From Comamonadaceae bacterium (lineage in GTDB: Bacteria; Pseudomonadota; Gammaproteobacteria; Burkholderiales; Burkholderiaceae_C), in assembly GCA_947457975.1 (NCBI GenBank), contig CANGYC010000086.1, positions 1 to 8,829 on the forward strand: DNA of 8,829 nt. The letters run 5' to 3'. Each line of letters starts with the position of its first letter. Position 1 is the first letter of the stretch. The translations under genes and the position numbers were made by a program. This document shows positions 1-6,914 of the stretch, piece after piece. The notes beneath the pieces were generated by a model that ran no database searches, was not told the DNA's origin, and worked only from the letters and a program-made list of their open reading frames with translations.

Positions 1-1254
1 GACCCGCAAGGCTGGGCCCAGTTTGGCCACGTCAAGATGCGTGACTACCGCTGGGGCATTTTCCTGAACCCCGGCGAGCAGGACCGCACCATTCACTTTG
101 GTGACCACAAGGGTGAGAAAGCCTGGCAAGACGTGCCCGGCGAGCACCGTGCCAACCTGCGCCGCATCATCGTGACGCAGGGCGACACCGAGCCCGCCTC
201 GGTGGAGCAGCAGCGCCACCTGGGCCTGACCGCGCCCAGCATGTATGACCTGCGCAACCTGTTCCAGATCAACGTGGAAGAAGGCCGCCACCTCTGGGCC
301 ATGGTGTACCTGCTGCACAAGCACTTCGGCCGCGATGGCCGTGAAGAAGCCGAGGGCCTGCTCGAGCGCCGCAGCGGTGACGAGAACAACCCCCGCATCT
401 TGGGTGCCTTCAATGAAGCCACGCCGGATTGGCTGAGCTTTTTCATGTTCACCTACTTCACCGACCGCGACGGCAAGTTCCAGCTCTGCGCCCTGGCCGA
501 AAGCGCCTTCGATCCCCTGGCCCGCACGACCAAGTTCATGCTGACCGAGGAAGCCCACCACATGTTTGTGGGCGAGTCGGGCATCAGCCGCGTGATCTCG
601 CGCACCGCGCAAAAGATGAACGAGCTCAAGACCGACGACGTGGGTCAGCTGCGCGCCGCCGGCGTCATTGACCTGCCGACCATCCAGCGCTACATCAACT
701 TCCACTTCAGCGTCACCATCGACCTCTTTGGCGCCGACGAGTCCAGCAACGCCGCCACCTTCTACAGCTCGGGCCTGAAGGGCCGCTACGAAGAAGGCAA
801 GCGCATGGACGACCACGTGCTCAAGGGCCAGACCTACAAGGTGTTGGAGGCCCGCAATGGCCAGCTGGTGGAAAAAGAAGTGCCGATGCTCAATGCGCTG
901 AACGAAGTGCTACGCGACGACTACATCAAGGACTCGGTGGCCGGTGTCGAGCGCTGGAACAAGGTGCTGGAAAAAGCCGGCATCCCCTCCCGCTTCAAGG
1001 TGCCGCACAAGGCTTTTCACCGCAACATCGGGGCGCTGTCGGGCGTCAAGGTCTCGCCCGATGGCCGCGTGCTGTCGCAGGCCGAGTGGAACGCCAATGT
1101 GGACAACTGGCTGCCGTCTGGCCAGGACCGCGCCTACGTGGCCAGCCTGATGGGCCGTGTGGTCGAGCCAGGCAAGTTTGCCAACTGGATCGCGCCCCCG
1201 GTCATGGGCATCAACCGCCAGCCGGTGGACTTCGACTACGTCCGCTTCAACTGA
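1..1254 (+). CDS. boxB: Benzoyl-CoA 2,3-epoxidase, oxygenase subunit BoxB (5' end outside the window)
   Basis: BoxB is the di-iron oxygenase that, with BoxA as reductase, converts benzoyl-CoA to 2,3-epoxybenzoyl-CoA in aerobic benzoate degradation; it is cytosolic. The frame is open from base 1, so the Met at 37 is internal. The window encodes 417 residues, against about 473 known for the family, so about 56 N-terminal residues are missing. Visible di-iron motifs are two ExxH pairs in window residues E94/H97 (in NVEEGRHLW) and E184/H187 (in TEEAHHMF), exactly 90 residues apart. E64 and D155 are candidates for the other carboxylate ligands. The C-terminus (PVDFDYVRFN) ends normally at TGA. boxA follows after 171 bases. 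The family call is firm. That boxC lies upstream is only a guess from other box clusters. Confidence 0.96.
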   Translation, partial: DPQGWAQFGHVKMRDYRWGIFLNPGEQDRTIHFGDHKGEKAWQDVPGEHRANLRRIIVTQGDTEPASVEQQRHLGLTAPSMYDLRNLFQINVEEGRHLWAMVYLLHKHFGRDGREEAEGLLERRSGDENNPRILGAFNEATPDWLSFFMFTYFTDRDGKFQLCALAESAFDPLARTTKFMLTEEAHHMFVGESGISRVISRTAQKMNELKTDDVGQLRAAGVIDLPTIQRYINFHFSVTIDLFGADESSNAATFYSSGLKGRYEEGKRMDDHVLKGQTYKVLEARNGQLVEKEVPMLNALNEVLRDDYIKDSVAGVERWNKVLEKAGIPSRFKVPHKAFHRNIGALSGVKVSPDGRVLSQAEWNANVDNWLPSGQDRAYVASLMGRVVEPGKFANWIAPPVMGINRQPVDFDYVRFN

Positions 1255-1266
1255 AGCACTGAAGAC

Positions 1267-1293
1267 AAGGCCGGGCCCAGTGCCCGGCGCCTT
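1267..1293 (+). terminator. Terminator-like hairpin after boxB
   Basis: Seen directly: GCCGGGC (1270-1276), loop CCAGT, GCCCGGC (1282-1288), a perfect 7-bp GC stem. It can be extended by AAG (1267-1269) with CTT (1291-1293) across a 2-base bulge. Only three T residues follow before GCC, so it is a poor intrinsic terminator. It starts 13 bases after the boxB stop and may give partial termination or protect the 3' end of the boxB message before boxA. Confidence 0.5.
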
Positions 1294-1301
1294 TGCCTGC
1301 T

Positions 1302-1386
1302 GTAGGAGCCCAGCCCTCTGGGCGATCCGTATCCGCCAAGAGGTGTGGCCTCCAGCGACGAATCGCCCAGGGGACTGGGCTCCTAC
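1302..1386. repeat. REPIN: two inverted GTAG-headed REP palindromes
   Basis: The left REP (1302-1326) reads GTAGGA, stem GCCCAG, loop CCCT, stem CTGGGC, GAT. The right REP (1362-1386) is its near-exact inverted partner: ATC, stem GCCCAG, loop GGGA, stem CTGGGC, TCCTAC. A 35-base spacer (1327-1361) separates them. The arms can fold singly or pair with each other as one long hairpin. The GTAG head and inverted pairing match the known REP/REPIN class mobilised by RAYT transposases. A second copy is at 6911-6996: the right arms are identical over 29 bases (1360-1388 against 6970-6998), the left arms differ at one of 25 bases, and the spacers are unrelated. The element sits between boxB and boxA. 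Confidence 0.88.
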
Positions 1387-1413
1387 ACTGGCTTGAAGGC
1401 CCCCCATTTCTTG

Positions 1414-1420
1414 AAGGAGA
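1414..1420 (+). promoter_or_regulatory. Ribosome binding site that fixes the boxA start
   Basis: AAGGAGA lies five bases before the ATG at 1426. The same frame opens upstream at 1345, but that stretch runs through the REPIN and encodes nothing BoxA-like. The Shine-Dalgarno sequence places the true start at 1426. Confidence 0.85.
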
Positions 1421-1425
1421 CCGCC

Positions 1426-2730
1426 ATGGATATGAGCGCCAACCTCGTCATCAAGCAGCACCTGATCGATCCCGAGATCTGCATCCGCTGCAACACCTGC
1501 GAAGCCACCTGCCCGGTGGGCGCGATCACGCACGACTCGCAGAACTACGTGGTCGATGCCGACAAATGCAATCTGTGCATGGCCTGTGTGCCGCCCTGCC
1601 CAACCGGCTCCATTGACAACTGGCGCACCATGCCCCGCGTGAAGGCCTACAGCGTCGCCGACCAGCTCACCTGGGGCGAGCTGCCCGCTGAGCTCTCGCC
1701 CGAGCAGTTGGCCGAAGAAGGCGTGAGCGCCGGTGAGGCCGAGGCCGTCGAGGCCGTGGCCGAAGTAGCCGCCGCCAGTTCCACCGGCGGCCTGCCCGCC
1801 GAGACCAGCTTCAACAGCAGCCAGTACGGCGCCACCGTGCCGCCCTGGTCGGCCGCCCATGCGTACACCAACCTCTACGGCCCCAAGGCGGCAGACAAAA
1901 CCATCACCGCCACCGTCACGGGCAATGTGCGCGTCACCGAGGTGGGCAAGCAGGCCGGCAGCGACTACGACACCCACCACATCGTGCTGGACTTTGGCTC
2001 CCTGCCGTTTCCTGTGCTGGAAGGCCAGTCCATCGGCATCATCCCCCCCGGCGTGGATTCCAAGGGCCGGCCGCACCATGCGCGCCAGTACTCCATAGCC
2101 AGCCCCCGCAACGGCGAGCGCCCGGGCTACAACAACGTCTCGCTGACCATCAAGCGCGTGCTCGAAGACCACCAGGGCCAGCCCGTGCGTGGCGTCGCGT
2201 CCAACTTCATGTGCGACCTGCAGGTGGGCGACCAGGTGCAGGTGATCGGGCCTTTTGGTGCGAGCTTCCTGATGCCCAACCATCCGCGCTCGAGCATCGT
2301 GATGATCTGCACCGGCACCGGCTCAGCGCCCATGCGCGCCATGACCGAGTGGCGCCGGCGTCTGCGCGCCTCCGGTAAATTTGAAGGCGGCAAGCTGATG
2401 CTCTTCTTTGGCGCCCGCACGCAGGAAGAGCTCCCGTATTTCGGCCCGCTGCAGAACCTGCCCAAGGACTTCATTGACAGCCACTTTGCCTTCTCGCGCA
2501 CACCCGGCCAGCCCAAGAAATACGTGCAGGACGTGATGCGCGAGCGCGCGGCCGACCTGGCGGTGCTGCTCAAGGACCCGAACACTTTCTTTTATGTGTG
2601 CGGCCTCAAAAGCATGGAAGAAGGCGTGGTGCTGGCGCTGCGCGACGTGGCCACGCAAGCGGGCCTGGACTGGGAGACGGTGGGCGCCTCGCTCAAGAAG
2701 GAAGGCCGCCTGCACCTGGAGACTTACTGA
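1426..2730 (+). CDS. boxA: Benzoyl-CoA 2,3-epoxidase, reductase subunit BoxA
   Basis: BoxA is the cytosolic NADPH-dependent iron-sulfur flavoprotein that feeds electrons to BoxB. The protein is 434 residues. The N-terminus has two [4Fe-4S] ferredoxin motifs: C19-x2-C22-x2-C25-x3-C29 and C48-x2-C51-x2-C54-x3-C58. An Ala/Glu-rich linker (about 86-125) follows. The rest is a ferredoxin-NADP reductase module with the FAD motif RQYSIAS (220-226), the nucleotide motif [11 protein letters not shown] (294-304) and a C-terminal [11 protein letters not shown] (391-401). The end EGRLHLETY is typical of FNR-like proteins. The start is set by a strong ribosome binding site. The TGA stop overlaps the next ATG (TGATG), implying coupled translation. 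The order boxB-boxA is the reverse of the boxA-boxB order described in Azoarcus evansii. The assignment is firm. Confidence 0.96.
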   Translation: MDMSANLVIKQHLIDPEICIRCNTCEATCPVGAITHDSQNYVVDADKCNLCMACVPPCPTGSIDNWRTMPRVKAYSVADQLTWGELPAELSPEQLAEEGVSAGEAEAVEAVAEVAAASSTGGLPAETSFNSSQYGATVPPWSAAHAYTNLYGPKAADKTITATVTGNVRVTEVGKQAGSDYDTHHIVLDFGSLPFPVLEGQSIGIIPPGVDSKGRPHHARQYSIASPRNGERPGYNNVSLTIKRVLEDHQGQPVRGVASNFMCDLQVGDQVQVIGPFGASFLMPNHPRSSIVMICTGTGSAPMRAMTEWRRRLRASGKFEGGKLMLFFGARTQEELPYFGPLQNLPKDFIDSHFAFSRTPGQPKKYVQDVMRERAADLAVLLKDPNTFFYVCGLKSMEEGVVLALRDVATQAGLDWETVGASLKKEGRLHLETY

Positions 2731-3533
2731 TGAATGCCAGCGCCTTCCAGACCCTCACGGTGGGCCTGCGCGCCCCAGGCGTGGCCCAGGTCACCATGGC
2801 CCGCCCGGCCGTGTTCAACGCCTTCGACGAGCTGATGATCACCGAGCTGGACCGCGCCTTTGCGCAGCTGGTGGCCGATGACAGCGTGCGCGTGATCGTG
2901 CTGGCCGGCGAAGGCAAGCACTTTTCCGCCGGCGCCGACCTGCAGTGGATGAAGCGCGCCTCAGAGGCCAGCCGCGAGTGGAACCTGGAGGACTCGCGCC
3001 GCTTTGCCGGTGTGTTTCACCGCATCGAGAGCGCGCCCAAGCCCGTGGTGGCCCGCATCCAGGGCGCAGCTCTGGGCGGCGGCGTGGGCCTGGCCTGCGC
3101 CTGCGACATCGCGCTGGCCGCCGACAACGCCAGCTTTTCGGTGAGCGAGGCCAAGTTCGGCATCCTGCCTTCGGTGATCGGACCCTACGTGACCAACGCC
3201 GTGGGCAAGCGCCAGGCCAAGCGCCTGGCGCTCACCACCACACGCATCGCCGCGCCCGAGGCCCTGGCCATGGGCCTGGTGCAGCAGGTGGTACCACTGG
3301 ACGAGCTCGATGCGGCCGTCGACAAGACCGTGGCCGAACTGTTGGCCGGCGGCCCAAACGCGCAGCGCGAGATCAAGCAGCTCTTTGCCCAGCTTGAGGT
3401 GGGCCCCATCACCTCCGAGGTGATTGAGTTGACGGCCCAGACCATCAGCCGCGTGCGCGGCAGCGACGAGGCCCGGGAAGGCTTTGCTGCTTTCCTGGCC
3501 AAGCGCCCGGCGGTCTGGATTCCCCGGGCCTGA
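2730..3533 (+). CDS. Enoyl-CoA hydratase/isomerase family protein, LiuC-like
   Basis: This is a 267-residue crotonase-fold protein acting on an acyl-CoA thioester in the cytosol. ATG 2730 shares its A with the boxA TGA; the frame is open further upstream, but only inside boxA. Oxyanion-hole motifs are FSAGADLQWMKR (65-76) and ALGGGVG (114-120). Of the two catalytic glutamates of classical enoyl-CoA hydratase, the second is kept (E140, in SVSEAKFG) and the first is Gly120. The pattern SAGADLxWMKR, GGxxG and LPSVIGPYV is what I recall for bacterial methylglutaconyl-CoA hydratases (LiuC/GnyH). No other leucine-degradation gene is seen here. Coupling to boxA suggests it handles an unsaturated CoA ester of the box route, such as dehydroadipyl-CoA. 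The family is firm; the substrate is unknown. Confidence 0.9.
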   Translation: MNASAFQTLTVGLRAPGVAQVTMARPAVFNAFDELMITELDRAFAQLVADDSVRVIVLAGEGKHFSAGADLQWMKRASEASREWNLEDSRRFAGVFHRIESAPKPVVARIQGAALGGGVGLACACDIALAADNASFSVSEAKFGILPSVIGPYVTNAVGKRQAKRLALTTTRIAAPEALAMGLVQQVVPLDELDAAVDKTVAELLAGGPNAQREIKQLFAQLEVGPITSEVIELTAQTISRVRGSDEAREGFAAFLAKRPAVWIPRA

Positions 3534-3740
3534 AGCCCTGACGCCCTCACGCCGACCTGGTGTTTACCCTTAGGGCTAGTCGCTCGCCCTTGGCCTTCTG
3601 CAGGGTCCGCAAGCAGCTTGGTCACAAATCCCTTACAGTCCAGCCCCAATCCGTGGCTTGAGTGCCGGATGGTCTTTGTGTCTTTTTGACAGCATTGACA
3701 TCGACTCAAGCCGATTGCCGGTTTTTCAAGGAGTTCCATC
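3534..3740. other. Intergenic leader before the exported methyltransferase, with a 9-bp inverted repeat
   Basis: This 207-base gap ends the box block and probably holds the promoter of the next gene. AGGGC (3572-3576) and GCCCT (3586-3590) form a weak hairpin without a T-run. GGCTTGAGT (3655-3663) and ACTCAAGCC (3704-3712) are a perfect 9-bp inverted repeat around a 40-base centre. Inside that centre are two TTGACA hexamers (3686-3691 and 3695-3700). No convincing -10 box lies 16-18 bases after either, so I do not call a promoter. No small gene is evident. Confidence 0.45.
3728..3733 (+). promoter_or_regulatory. Ribosome binding site supporting a GTG start
   Basis: AAGGAG stands seven bases before GTG 3741. 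It supports that GTG as the start, which in turn gives a complete signal peptide at the protein N-terminus. Confidence 0.8.
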
Positions 3741-4571
3741 GTGCGCTTTTCTCGCCGCTTCATGCTCGCCCTCTTGTCTTCAGTCATGGCCGTCGGCTCT
3801 GCCACCGCCAACACCATCGACCCCAACTACAAGCCCTCGCGCGGCCAGTCGGGCAAGGATGTGATCTGGATTCCCACGCCGGTCGAACTGGTCGAGAAAA
3901 TGCTCACCATGGCCAAGGTCGGCCCGGCGGATCGGCTGTTCGACCTGGGTGCCGGTGACGGCATCATTGCGATCACGGCAGGCCGGCAGTTCAATGCCAC
4001 GGCGGTGGGCATTGAATTCAACCCCAACATGGCGGAGTACGCGCGTCGCCAGGTGCGCGCAGCGGGTGTCCAGGACAAGGTCCGCATCATCACCGGCGAT
4101 ATCTTCCAGGAAGACTTCAGCTCGGCCACGGTGGTGAGCATGTACCTCCTGCCGGACCTCAACCTCAGGCTGCGGCCCATCTTGCTCAAGATGAAGCCGG
4201 GCACGCGCCTGGTGTCCCACGCCTTCAACATGGGCGAGTGGCAGCCCGACGAGACCGCCTCGGCCGCTGGTGCCATGGCCTTCCTCTGGATCGTGCCTGC
4301 CCAGGTCGAGGGCAGCTGGAATGCCACCATCGACGGCAAGGGCGCCAAGCTGCAGCTGGAGCAGACCTTCCAGAACGCTGGCGGCACCATCACCCTGGAC
4401 GGACGCGCCCGCCCGCTGGTGGGTGCCAAGATCAGGGGTGAAGACCTGAGCTTCCAGTTCCGCGGCGATGCAGGCGCGGTCAGCAGCTTCAGCGGCAAGG
4501 TCAGCGGTAACCGCATCACCGGTACCCTGTCGACCGATCGCTACACCCAGACCTTCGAGGCTCAACGCTGA
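3741..4571 (+). CDS. Exported class I SAM-dependent methyltransferase, FAM173/ATPSCKMT-like, with a beta-rich C-terminal domain
   Basis: The protein is 276 residues from a GTG start with a good ribosome binding site. The N-terminus is a signal peptide: MRFSRR, a hydrophobic core (about 7-19), then a likely cut after SATA (residue 23). A Rossmann methyltransferase domain spans about 40-185: WIPTPVELVEKML (43-55), SAM motif I DLGAGDG (68-74), acidic E92 after strand 2, GDIF (119-122), YLLPDLN (135-141) and VSHAFNMGEWQPDE (158-171). The PTP start, YLLP and SH-F-PD pattern resembles the FAM173/ATPSCKMT protein-lysine methyltransferases. Residues 188-276 look beta-rich, rich in Gly, Thr and Ser, and are unassigned. 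A SAM enzyme outside the cytosol is odd because SAM is made inside. The fold is firm; the target and location are not. Confidence 0.87.
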   Translation: MRFSRRFMLALLSSVMAVGSATANTIDPNYKPSRGQSGKDVIWIPTPVELVEKMLTMAKVGPADRLFDLGAGDGIIAITAGRQFNATAVGIEFNPNMAEYARRQVRAAGVQDKVRIITGDIFQEDFSSATVVSMYLLPDLNLRLRPILLKMKPGTRLVSHAFNMGEWQPDETASAAGAMAFLWIVPAQVEGSWNATIDGKGAKLQLEQTFQNAGGTITLDGRARPLVGAKIRGEDLSFQFRGDAGAVSSFSGKVSGNRITGTLSTDRYTQTFEAQR

Positions 4572-4597
4572 GTCGGGTCACCCCCCCGGCCCCACCT

Positions 4598-5983
4598 ATG
4601 AGCGAGATGACAGGTAGCGACAGCACGCAGCCGGCGCGCTTGTTGACGGCTTCGGCAGCGGTGGCGCTGATCGTAGGCATCGTCATTGGCGCCGGTATTT
4701 TCAAGACCCCGGCGCTGGTCGCTGGCATCAGCGGCGACGCCGGCTGGGCACTGACCATCTGGGTGGTGGGTGCCTTGATTTCCATGGCCGGCGCGCTGTG
4801 CTATGCCGAGCTGTGTACCGCCTACCCCCATGCGGGGGGCGACTACCACTTCCTGCGCCGGGCCTTTGGCCGGGATCTGGCGTTCATGTACGCCTGGGCG
4901 CGGGCCACCATCATCAATACCGGCTCGATTGCGCTGCTGGCCTTTGTGTTCGGTGATTACTTCAGCACCCTGGTGCCCCTGGGCACGCACTCGAGCGCCA
5001 TCTGGGCCTTGATCGTGGTGCTGATGCTCACCATGGTCAACATCGCGGGCATCCATGCCTCCACCGGCTTGCAGATGTTGCTGCTCGTGCTGGAGGTGCT
5101 GGGCCTGCTGGCAGTCGCAGTGGCGGGCCTCTTCTTTGGCGACCCGGCCGCGCCGGCCACGCTGAGCTGGTTTGACAAAACGCCGGGGGCTGGTGCCCTG
5201 GGCCTGTGTCTGGTGTTCGTGCTGCTGACCTTCGGCGGCTGGAACGAGTCGGCCTACGTGTCGGCAGAGGTCAAGGGGGGCCCCCGCACCATGGTGGGCG
5301 TGATCATCATCAGCATGCTGGCGCTCACCGCCATCTACCTGCTGGTCAATCTGGCACTCATGTGGGGGCTGGGCCAGCAGGGGCTGGCGGGCAGCAAGAC
5401 CGCCGCCTCCAGCCTGGTGGGCATGGTCTTCGGTCCCTGGGCCGAAAAAGCCTTGGGTCTGTCGGTGGCCATTGCGGCCCTGACCAGCATCAATGCCACC
5501 ATGATCGTGGGCGCCCGCACCAACTTCGCTCTCGGCCGCGACTGGGACAGCCTGCATGCGCTGGGCCAGTGGCAGACCCAGGTGGGTGCGCCGCGCAAAG
5601 CGCTGTGGGCGCAGGCGCTGATCAGCATCGTGCTCGTGCTCCTGGGCATGCAGGAGGCCGATGGCTTTTCGGCCATGGTTGAGTTCACGGCGCCCGTGTT
5701 CTGGGGCTTTCTGTTCCTGGTGGGCGTGGGCGTGATGTGGCTGAGGCAGACCGATCCCCACACCGTGCGCCCGTTCAAGGTGCCGCTGTACCCCTTGCTG
5801 CCTCTGGTGTTCTGCGGTGCCTGCGCCTGGCTCACCTACTCCAGCGTCAATTACGCCATCAGCCAGAAAGCCATTCACGTCTCTGGCTGGTTGATCGTCA
5901 GTGGCGTGGTGGCCCTGTTGCTGTTGCGCTGGCGCGAGCGCCGTTTCGACGCGCGGCGCGCTGCGGCGGTGCAGGCGCCCTGA
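4598..5983 (+). CDS. APC-superfamily amino acid permease, 12 TM segments
   Basis: This is an inner-membrane secondary transporter of 461 residues, a usual length for the family, with about 12 hydrophobic segments. TM1 (about 19-41) carries the glycine-rich unwound motif GIVIGAGIF (27-35) that binds substrate in APC proteins. TM6 carries FGGWNESAY (212-220), a pattern of LAT-like and related APC transporters. The C-terminus is short, cytosolic and Arg-rich. The start is 26 bases after the methyltransferase stop, so the two are probably co-transcribed. No clear Shine-Dalgarno precedes ATG 4598, and ATG 4607 is an alternative; neither changes the membrane part. Substrate cannot be read from sequence, though amino acids are most likely. 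A REP-like hairpin follows the stop. Confidence 0.92.
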   Translation: MSEMTGSDSTQPARLLTASAAVALIVGIVIGAGIFKTPALVAGISGDAGWALTIWVVGALISMAGALCYAELCTAYPHAGGDYHFLRRAFGRDLAFMYAWARATIINTGSIALLAFVFGDYFSTLVPLGTHSSAIWALIVVLMLTMVNIAGIHASTGLQMLLLVLEVLGLLAVAVAGLFFGDPAAPATLSWFDKTPGAGALGLCLVFVLLTFGGWNESAYVSAEVKGGPRTMVGVIIISMLALTAIYLLVNLALMWGLGQQGLAGSKTAASSLVGMVFGPWAEKALGLSVAIAALTSINATMIVGARTNFALGRDWDSLHALGQWQTQVGAPRKALWAQALISIVLVLLGMQEADGFSAMVEFTAPVFWGFLFLVGVGVMWLRQTDPHTVRPFKVPLYPLLPLVFCGACAWLTYSSVNYAISQKAIHVSGWLIVSGVVALLLLRWRERRFDARRAAAVQAP

Positions 5984-5993
5984 GCCGTGAGTT

Positions 5994-6026
5994 GTCCCGG
6001 GCCAGGTGCCCGGGACGGGCACCTAC
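5994..6026. repeat. Diverged single REP-like palindrome with two overlapping hairpins
   Basis: Hairpin A is GTCCCGGGC (5994-6002), loop CAGGT, GCCCGGGAC (6008-6016). Hairpin B is GTGCCCG (6006-6012), loop GGA, CGGGCAC (6016-6022), followed by CTAC (6023-6026). They share bases and exclude each other. Read on the minus strand, B is GTAG, stem, loop, stem, like the REPs at 1302 and 6911. It shares CCTACACTG (6022-6030) with 1382-1390. It starts 11 bases after the permease stop. No T-run follows. Confidence 0.6.
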
Positions 6027-6038
6027 ACTGCTAGGCCC

Positions 6039-6914
6039 ATGGCCAAACCACCTGCCTTGCCCATTGAAGAGCTGCGTCCTGGGCAGTCGATTGAGCTGCT
6101 CAAGGAGCTGCACATCCTCACGCGTGAGGGCCGGCTCAACCAGGATACTCGGCGCAAGCTCAAGCAGGTCTATCACCTCTACCAGTTCATTGAGCCTTTG
6201 CTCAACCAGGCTTTCGAGGCGCGCCCGGCCCCCGTGCTGGTGGACCACGGCGCGGGCAAGTCCTACCTGGGCTTTATTCTTTACGACCTGTTCTTCAACG
6301 TGGCCCACGCGGACCGCAAGATGGAAGGCAGGATCATCGGCGTCGAGACCCGTGCGGAGCTGGTGAACAAGTCAAGCGAGCTGGCGCAGCGCCTGGGCTT
6401 TGCGCGCATGGACTTTTTCAACTTGTCGGTGCAAGAGGCCAATTCGTCCCGTGAGCTGCCTGCCGTGGTGGATATCGTCACAGCCCTGCATGCCTGCGAT
6501 ACCGCCACCGATGACGCCATCGCCTTTGGTCTCGCGCACCAGGCCAGCCACATGGTGCTGGTGCCCTGCTGCCAGGCCGAGGTGGCCGGGGTGTTGCGCC
6601 AGTCGAAAGCCTTGTCGCTCAAACGCACGCCGCTGGCCGAGCTCTGGCGCCACCCCCTGCACACCCGTGAGTTCGGCAGCCAGATCACCAATGTGCTGCG
6701 CTGCCTGCAGCTGCAGGCCCATGGCTACGAGGTGACGGTGACCGAGCTGGTGGGCTGGGAGCATTCCATGAAGAACGAGCTGATCATCGCCAGCCGGCCG
6801 CGGCAGCCGCATGCGGGGAACAGCCACGCCGCGGCCGAGCGGCTCAGGGCCTTGCTGGCCGAGATGGGGCTGTCGGGGATGCAAGAGCGCTTTGCCATCC
6901 CCGCGCTGCCGTAG
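6039..6914 (+). CDS. Class I SAM-dependent methyltransferase, Methyltransf_32 (TRM13-like) type
   Basis: The protein is 291 residues from ATG 6039, probably cytosolic, as it has no signal or TM segment. It has a helical N-terminal part (about 8-60) and then a Rossmann methyltransferase domain: VDHGAGKSYLGFILYD (68-83, SAM motif I), GVETR (101-105), ALHACDTATDDAI (149-161) and VPCCQ (175-179). The HACD and PCC motifs are hallmarks of the Methyltransf_32 family, which includes the tRNA methylase TRM13. The bacterial members' substrate is not known to me. An in-frame GTG at 6006 lies inside a REP-like hairpin, so I prefer ATG 6039, although its ribosome binding site is weak. The TAG stop (6912-6914) is part of the REPIN head, so the C-terminus AIPALP may have been set by repeat insertion. 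It follows the permease by 55 bases. Confidence 0.88.
   Translation: MAKPPALPIEELRPGQSIELLKELHILTREGRLNQDTRRKLKQVYHLYQFIEPLLNQAFEARPAPVLVDHGAGKSYLGFILYDLFFNVAHADRKMEGRIIGVETRAELVNKSSELAQRLGFARMDFFNLSVQEANSSRELPAVVDIVTALHACDTATDDAIAFGLAHQASHMVLVPCCQAEVAGVLRQSKALSLKRTPLAELWRHPLHTREFGSQITNVLRCLQLQAHGYEVTVTELVGWEHSMKNELIIASRPRQPHAGNSHAAAERLRALLAEMGLSGMQERFAIPALP

Noticed and set aside
1302..1386. Repeat pairs considered as a CRISPR array or IS ends
   Set aside because: There are only two inverted arms per site, no direct repeat series, no transposase between them and no target duplication. The GTAG-headed stem-loop form fits REP/REPIN better.
1345..1425. Upstream extension of boxA to the in-frame ATG at 1345
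   Set aside because: The extra residues are encoded by the REPIN, whereas ATG 1426 has a strong ribosome binding site and starts the family-like sequence.
910..2283. 457-residue open frame on the minus strand opposite boxB and boxA
   Set aside because: It lies antisense to two firmly identified genes, spans their gap, and its His/Gly/Ala-rich composition is the expected mirror of GC-rich codons. No domain is recognisable.
3686..3723. Sigma-70 promoter using TTGACA at 3686 or 3695
   Set aside because: The bases 16-18 downstream (around 3709-3714 and 3718-3723) are not close to TATAAT.
4562..6022. 486-residue open frame on the minus strand opposite the permease
   Set aside because: It is rich in His, Gln and Gly without any motif, mirrors the permease codons almost end to end, and runs into the REP-like hairpin. 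It is a high-GC shadow.
6006..6038. GTG 6006 as start of the Methyltransf_32 gene
   Set aside because: The codon is inside a stable palindrome with no ribosome binding site, and the added residues are repeat-derived.
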